Assembly: GCA_031267005.1 (NCBI GenBank)
Contig: JAIRZX010000608.1
Location: forward strand, 1-7,238
Source: Deltaproteobacteria bacterium
Lineage (GTDB): Bacteria; Desulfobacterota; Desulfarculia; Adiutricales; Adiutricaceae
DNA length: 7,238 nucleotides
Reading direction: 5' to 3'
The notes beneath the pieces were generated by a model that made no database searches, was not told where the DNA came from, and saw nothing but the letters and a program-made list of their open reading frames with translations. The translations under genes were made by a program, and so were the position numbers. Positions 4,201 to 7,238 of the stretch are shown here, piece after piece; within the stretch, counting starts at the first letter, position 1, and each line of letters begins with the position of its first letter.

Positions 4201-4270
4201 CTTCCCCGCCGCGCCGAAGTATCTTTGCCGCACTCATGCATTTCCTTCCCGGGCCCCCCGCCCGGACTTA

Positions 4271-4302
4271 GGCCCCGGACTCGCCTTCCGGGGCCTTTTT
4301 TT
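4271..4302 (+). terminator. Rho-independent terminator after the 3679 gene
   Basis: GGCCCCGG (4271-4278) pairs perfectly with CCGGGGCC (4288-4295) around a 9-base loop, and seven T follow (4296-4302). It closes the unit of the two small genes and separates it from the helix-turn-helix gene, whose -35 element begins nine bases further on. Confidence 0.9.
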
Positions 4303-4310
4303 ATTCTTCC

Positions 4311-4338
4311 TTGCAGGTGGCAAGGATTATGCTAGAAT
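4311..4338 (+). promoter_or_regulatory. Extended -10 promoter predicting a leaderless mRNA
   Basis: TTGCAG (4311-4316) and TAGAAT (4333-4338) are 16 bases apart, and TGC at 4330-4332 completes an extended -10. The expected start point, about seven bases after the -10, is the A of the ATG at 4345. No Shine-Dalgarno lies at a usable distance; AAGGA at 4322-4326 is 18 bases away and inside the promoter. Confidence 0.6.
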
Positions 4339-4344
4339 TCGCGC

Positions 4345-4572
4345 ATGGCTTTTGAAAAGGCACATAAGCCGCTGTTCGTAATCGGCATGAAAGAAATAGC
4401 CCGGATGCTCGGGTGCGGGGTCAGGGAAGTCAAGGCGCTCATCCGCGACGAAGAGTTCCCCGTATGCCGCGTGGGCCGGGCGTACATGACCACGCCCGGA
4501 CGCGCCCTGGAATGGATCGAGGCCAGGATACCCAGGCCCGGCGGCGGGCCCGGGACGGGTCTCGACGGCTGA
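4345..4572 (+). CDS. Small helix-turn-helix DNA-binding protein (excisionase/MerR-like fold)
   Basis: This 75-residue protein starts at the ATG at 4345. Residues about 14-37 read as helix-turn-helix (MKEIARMLGCGVREVKALIRDEEF), followed by a wing (PVCRVGRAYMTTP) and a helix (GRALEWIEARI), the usual order of the excisionase/MerR-like winged helix. A Gly/Pro tail ends it. The gene has its own promoter and is bounded on both sides by terminators, so it is a single-gene unit just before the packaging genes. It could be a regulator of the late genes, an excisionase, or a packaging-associated DNA-binding protein, since some small terminases (for example the lambda type) use the same fold. A second in-frame ATG at residue 15 also lacks a ribosome site. 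Confidence 0.8.
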   Translation: MAFEKAHKPLFVIGMKEIARMLGCGVREVKALIRDEEFPVCRVGRAYMTTPGRALEWIEARIPRPGGGPGTGLDG

Positions 4573-4641
4573 AAGGCCGTACGGCAAGCCGACTTCCGCG
4601 CCGGCCCCGTGCGGGATAACTGCGCCCGGAGTGGGGGTAGA

Positions 4642-4681
4642 TGCTTTAAGCGGCCTTTAGAGTGCTTTTAACGGCTTTGAG
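4642..4681 (+). repeat. Imperfect tandem repeat of about 20 bp
   Basis: TGCTTTAAGCGGCCTTTAGAG (4642-4662, with gaps) resembles TGCTTTTAACGGCTTTGAG (4663-4681). The two units are head to tail and lie directly upstream of the cluster of -10-like hexamers. They may be binding sites for an activator or repressor. Confidence 0.45.
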
Positions 4682-4705
4682 CATACTTATATAGTCTCTT
4701 ATAGT
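4677..4705 (+). promoter_or_regulatory. Candidate promoter upstream of the packaging genes
   Basis: TTGAGC (4677-4682) and TATAGT (4700-4705) are 17 bases apart. Further -10-like hexamers stand at 4690-4695 (TATAGT) and 4711-4716 (TATACT), about one helical turn to each side. The expected start near 4712 is only seven bases before a strong terminator hairpin, so transcripts would need antitermination to reach the terminase genes, or would be very short. Confidence 0.4.
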
Positions 4706-4718
4706 CCAAATATACTTT

Positions 4719-4742
4719 GCCCCCCTTGGCGGGGGCTTTTTT
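4719..4742 (+). terminator. Rho-independent terminator between the HTH gene and the packaging genes
   Basis: GCCCCC (4719-4724) pairs with GGGGGC (4731-4736) around CTTGGC, and six T follow (4737-4742). It would end the transcript of the helix-turn-helix gene. The terminase genes begin 110 bases further on and I see no better promoter in between. Confidence 0.8.
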
Positions 4743-4851
4743 ATGCCTTATCTTCCCGTCAAGCCAGAAGGCCTACGCCCCCCCTCCCGTTTAAACTAAT
4801 GGCTATAGCTCCGGCGGCGGGGGGGGGCAGCCCTGGCGAGGACGGACACGA

Positions 4852-5454
4852 ATGGTAAGAATGCCTCCGATGAGTTGGGTTCCGGATTCCCCCGCGCCGA
4901 AGCGCGCGCGGGGGGCGTCCGGTTCCAAGAAGGCCGGTAAGGCCCCGAGGCCGCGCCTGGCGGCCCCGAAGGCGGCCCTGGCGGTGGAGGCTGAGGAGAC
5001 TGTCCGGACCCCGGACGGGCGCCTGCCCGCCAGGGATCTCTTCAAGAAGTACATGGAAGTCCTGGAGCGGACCGAAAACCTCAAAGCCGCCCTCAAGGAG
5101 TCCGGGCTCACCTGGTACCAGGTGGCCGACTACCGGGCCAGATGCCCCGAGTTCGACGAGCGGTGCCGCAGGATGCAGACCGTCTTCGCGTACAAGTGCG
5201 AGGCGGTCCTTTACGAGCAGATCCTTGACGGCGAGGAACCGGACAGGAAGCTCCTCATGTTCGCGCTCGAGCACCTCCATCCGGACTTCAAGACGGCCAA
5301 GGCCGGCAGGCCGGGCAGGAAGGGGGCGAGGCTGTCCCCGGTCGAAGTCCCCGGCGGGGACGACATGGCCGGCCTCAAGAAGATCTATGACAAGTTCGCC
5401 GGGGCGGCGTGCGGGGGGGAAGCGATCGGATGGCGGGCCAGGCAGCTCAACTAG
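4852..5454 (+). CDS. terS: Phage terminase small subunit (predicted)
   Basis: This 200-residue protein starts at the ATG at 4852, with GAGGA at 4838-4842 nine bases upstream. The first 50 residues are basic and disordered. Residues about 60-115 contain a helix-turn-helix-like unit: RDLFKKYMEVLERTENLKAALKESG in two parts, then TWYQVADYRARCPEFDERCRRM, where WYQVADYRARCPEF has the recognition-helix and 'PEF' ending common in phage small terminases. Residues 113-147 form further helices (YKCEAVLYEQILDG, DRKLLMFALEHLHPDF) of the kind used for oligomerisation. The C-terminus (about 165-200) is likely the contact with the large subunit. The protein should bind the packaging site and hand DNA to TerL. 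The call rests on this architecture and on its overlap with a clear large terminase; sequence alone is less decisive. Confidence 0.8.
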   Translation: MVRMPPMSWVPDSPAPKRARGASGSKKAGKAPRPRLAAPKAALAVEAEETVRTPDGRLPARDLFKKYMEVLERTENLKAALKESGLTWYQVADYRARCPEFDERCRRMQTVFAYKCEAVLYEQILDGEEPDRKLLMFALEHLHPDFKTAKAGRPGRKGARLSPVEVPGGDDMAGLKKIYDKFAGAACGGEAIGWRARQLN

Positions 5455-6971
5455 AGGTCATGGGGCCGGAAGAGTACGCGGAGATGCGGGACGCGGTGTT
5501 TAAGTGCGCCGTTGCTTCCTGCATGGCGAACTTCGTCCGCCACATGAGTTCCGGCTACATGATGGGCTGGTTCCACGAGGAGATCTGCGACGAGCTGGAC
5601 GCATTCCTCGGCGCGGTGTACTGCCGGCAGTCGCCGAGGCTTCTCATCACGGCGCCGCCACGCCATGGAAAGTCCCAGCTGGCTTCAAGGATGTTCCCGG
5701 CCTATGCCTTCGGCAAGTTCCCGGACATCAACTTGATATCCACTTCGTACAACTACAGCCTGGCGTCGGCCATGAGCCGGGACGTCCAGCGGATCATGGA
5801 CTCGGACGACTACCGCGATCTTTACCCTGACACCCGCCTGGTGCCGAAGGGGCGCAGGGCCGAGGGCGACGCGGACTACCAGCGCCAGGCCGGGCAGTTC
5901 GAGATTGTCGACCATGAAGGCGTCTACAGGTCGGCGGGCGTACGGGGTACCATAACCGGGACCGGGGCCGACATCCTCATCATCGACGACCCCGTGAAGA
6001 ACCGCGAGGACGCCGACAGCCCCACCTACCGCGACAACGTCTGGAACGCTTACGCTTCCGTCCTGCGGACGCGGCTCTCGCCCGGCGGGGGCATCATCCT
6101 GATCCAGACCCGCTGGCACGAGGACGACCTCGCGGGGCGCCTCCTGGAAGTCGCCCGGGGAGGGGGCGAGGACTGGAAGTGCCTGAACTACCCGGCCATA
6201 GCCGAGGCGGACGGGGGGAAAAGGAAGGCGGGCGAGGCGCTCCACCCGGAACGCTTCTCGCTCGAAGACCTCCTGCAGACGAAGGCCGCGATGGGTTCCT
6301 ACGAGTTCGCGGCGCTGTACCAGCAACGCCCGACCCCGGACGAGGGCGCGGTGTTCCGCAAGGACTGGTTCCGCGAGTGGAGCTACGCCGATCTCCCGGA
6401 GGACGGGAAGTTCGGCAAGCTCGCCATGAGCTGGGACATGACCTTCAAGGACGGCTCAGGGAGCGATTTCGTGGTCGGCCAGGTGTGGGGCAGGAAAGGG
6501 GCCCGGGCCTTCCTGCTCGACCAGGTGCGGAAGCGCATGGGCTTCGTGGAAACCTGCCAGGCCCTGAAGGATATGGCCGCGAAATGGCGCCCCAGGGGGC
6601 TCCGCGAGATTCTTGTGGAGGACACCGCCAACGGCCCCGCCGTGATCGACACCCTCAAGAAGGTGGACGGCCTGGACAGGCTCATCCCCGTGAAGCCGGA
6701 CGGGTCCAAGCGGGCCCGCGCCCACGCGGTGACGGCGTTCTTCGAGGCGGGCGACGTGTTCTTCCCGCCCGACGCCCCATGGACGGGGGAACTCAAGCAC
6801 GAGCTCCTCTCCTTCCCGTCGGGCGCCCACGACGACCAGGTGGACGCCCTCACCCAGGCGCTCAGGTGGCTCTACTCCCGGCCCGAGGGCGTCCCGTTCC
6901 GTTCGCTGGGGGCCAGGGACGCGGTGCCGGGCCGCAACGGCGGCGGCGCCGCCTGGGGGTTCACCTACTGA
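5430..6971 (+). CDS. terL: Phage terminase large subunit (ATPase and nuclease)
   Basis: This is the DNA-packaging motor, 513 residues if started at the ATG at 5430. The frame is open from a GTG at 5409, and an ATG at 5460 is another option; the G-rich run before 5430 is only a poor Shine-Dalgarno, so the start is uncertain. The ATPase half has Walker A APPRHGKS (about residues 75-82), Walker B ADILIIDDP (about 180-188) and a QTRWHEDDLAGRLL segment (about 226-239) as coupling motif. The nuclease half has the RNase H-fold acids in SWDMTFK (D336), ILVEDT (D398) and HDDQVDAL (D468, D469, D472). All key residues look intact. The pattern matches the family with the TIGR01630-type C-terminal domain. 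It overlaps the small terminase by 25 bases and the portal gene by one, so translation is probably coupled. Confidence 0.95.
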   Translation: MAGQAAQLEVMGPEEYAEMRDAVFKCAVASCMANFVRHMSSGYMMGWFHEEICDELDAFLGAVYCRQSPRLLITAPPRHGKSQLASRMFPAYAFGKFPDINLISTSYNYSLASAMSRDVQRIMDSDDYRDLYPDTRLVPKGRRAEGDADYQRQAGQFEIVDHEGVYRSAGVRGTITGTGADILIIDDPVKNREDADSPTYRDNVWNAYASVLRTRLSPGGGIILIQTRWHEDDLAGRLLEVARGGGEDWKCLNYPAIAEADGGKRKAGEALHPERFSLEDLLQTKAAMGSYEFAALYQQRPTPDEGAVFRKDWFREWSYADLPEDGKFGKLAMSWDMTFKDGSGSDFVVGQVWGRKGARAFLLDQVRKRMGFVETCQALKDMAAKWRPRGLREILVEDTANGPAVIDTLKKVDGLDRLIPVKPDGSKRARAHAVTAFFEAGDVFFPPDAPWTGELKHELLSFPSGAHDDQVDALTQALRWLYSRPEGVPFRSLGARDAVPGRNGGGAAWGFTY

Positions 6972-7238
6972 TGCCCGGACTTCTGAAAAGGCTCTTCGCC
7001 GCCAAGCCGAAGCCCAAGCCGGCGCCCCGCGTCATGCCCGTGTTCTGGAAGTCCCAGGGCATGAGCGACATAGCCGACCAGCTCCTGAAGATGCCGGACC
7101 CGGACGTCATCCTGAAGACGGCGGGCGTCCGGCGCTGGGACCTGAAGAAGCTCACCTACGACGACGAGATCTACCAGGCGCTCCAGACCCGCGAGGAAGG
7201 GCTCCTGATAGTCCCGGCGCGGCTGGAGCCCACTGAGT
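6971..7238 (+). CDS. Phage portal protein, DUF935/Mu gp29-like, N-terminal part (runs off the window)
   Basis: The ATG at 6971 overlaps the terminase stop in TGATG, a sign of translational coupling; no strong ribosome site is needed or seen. Eighty-nine codons are present before the edge. After a basic start (LLKRLFAAKPKPKPAPR) the protein reads DPDVILKTAGVRRWDLKKLTYDDEIYQALQTREEGLLIVP in pieces. This matches the usual opening of DUF935-type portals: 'iLr.aG', a Tyr-Asp-(D/E) segment, then a helix ending in a basic 'xxR' and a short strand. A portal directly after a large terminase is the standard phage order. The protein would form the dodecameric DNA channel at the capsid vertex. Cut by the window end, not by mutation. 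Confidence 0.8.
   Translation, partial: MPGLLKRLFAAKPKPKPAPRVMPVFWKSQGMSDIADQLLKMPDPDVILKTAGVRRWDLKKLTYDDEIYQALQTREEGLLIVPARLEPTE

Noticed and set aside
4600..4690. tRNA gene
   Set aside because: GGTAGATGC near 4635 has a vague D-loop look, but no cloverleaf or T-arm can be formed around it.

Overview
This window looks like part of a tailed-phage or prophage genome from a GC-rich bacterium. The coding regions are strongly GC-rich and use AGG freely for arginine. Most genes have Shine-Dalgarno sequences, and sigma70-like hexamers can be recognised. The host phylum cannot be fixed from this sequence. Synergistota or Desulfobacterota would fit the codon habits, but that is a guess.

Layout. Bases 1-99 may hold the last codons of a gene entering from the left. 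Bases 100-456 are GC-rich, contain repeats and hairpins, and end in a clear rightward terminator (457-484). A leftward gene (483-1481) encodes a predicted AntA/KilA-type phage regulatory protein. Bases 1482-3150 are an unusually long gene-poor stretch, richer in A+T than the flanking genes, and they carry four separate families of short repeated or palindromic sites. To the right are two small unrecognised genes (3151-3576 and 3679-4200), a textbook terminator (4271-4302), and a small helix-turn-helix gene (4345-4572) whose promoter predicts a leaderless mRNA. After a second terminator (4719-4742) comes the packaging module: small terminase (4852-5454), large terminase (5430-6971) and the start of a DUF935-like portal protein (6971 to the window edge). 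The packaging genes overlap and are probably translationally coupled.

How it may work together. The right side is ordinary DNA packaging: TerS recognises DNA, TerL pumps and cuts it, and the portal forms the capsid entry channel. The left and middle look like the decision and control region. The most notable features are a tandem set of three 17-bp operators at 2913-2972, spaced about two helical turns apart, and a family of CAATTCTAATTAT repeats that overlaps the promoter of the leftward regulatory gene. No obvious CI- or Cro-like repressor gene is visible, so the protein or proteins that bind these sites are unknown. They may be encoded outside the window or be among the unrecognised small genes.
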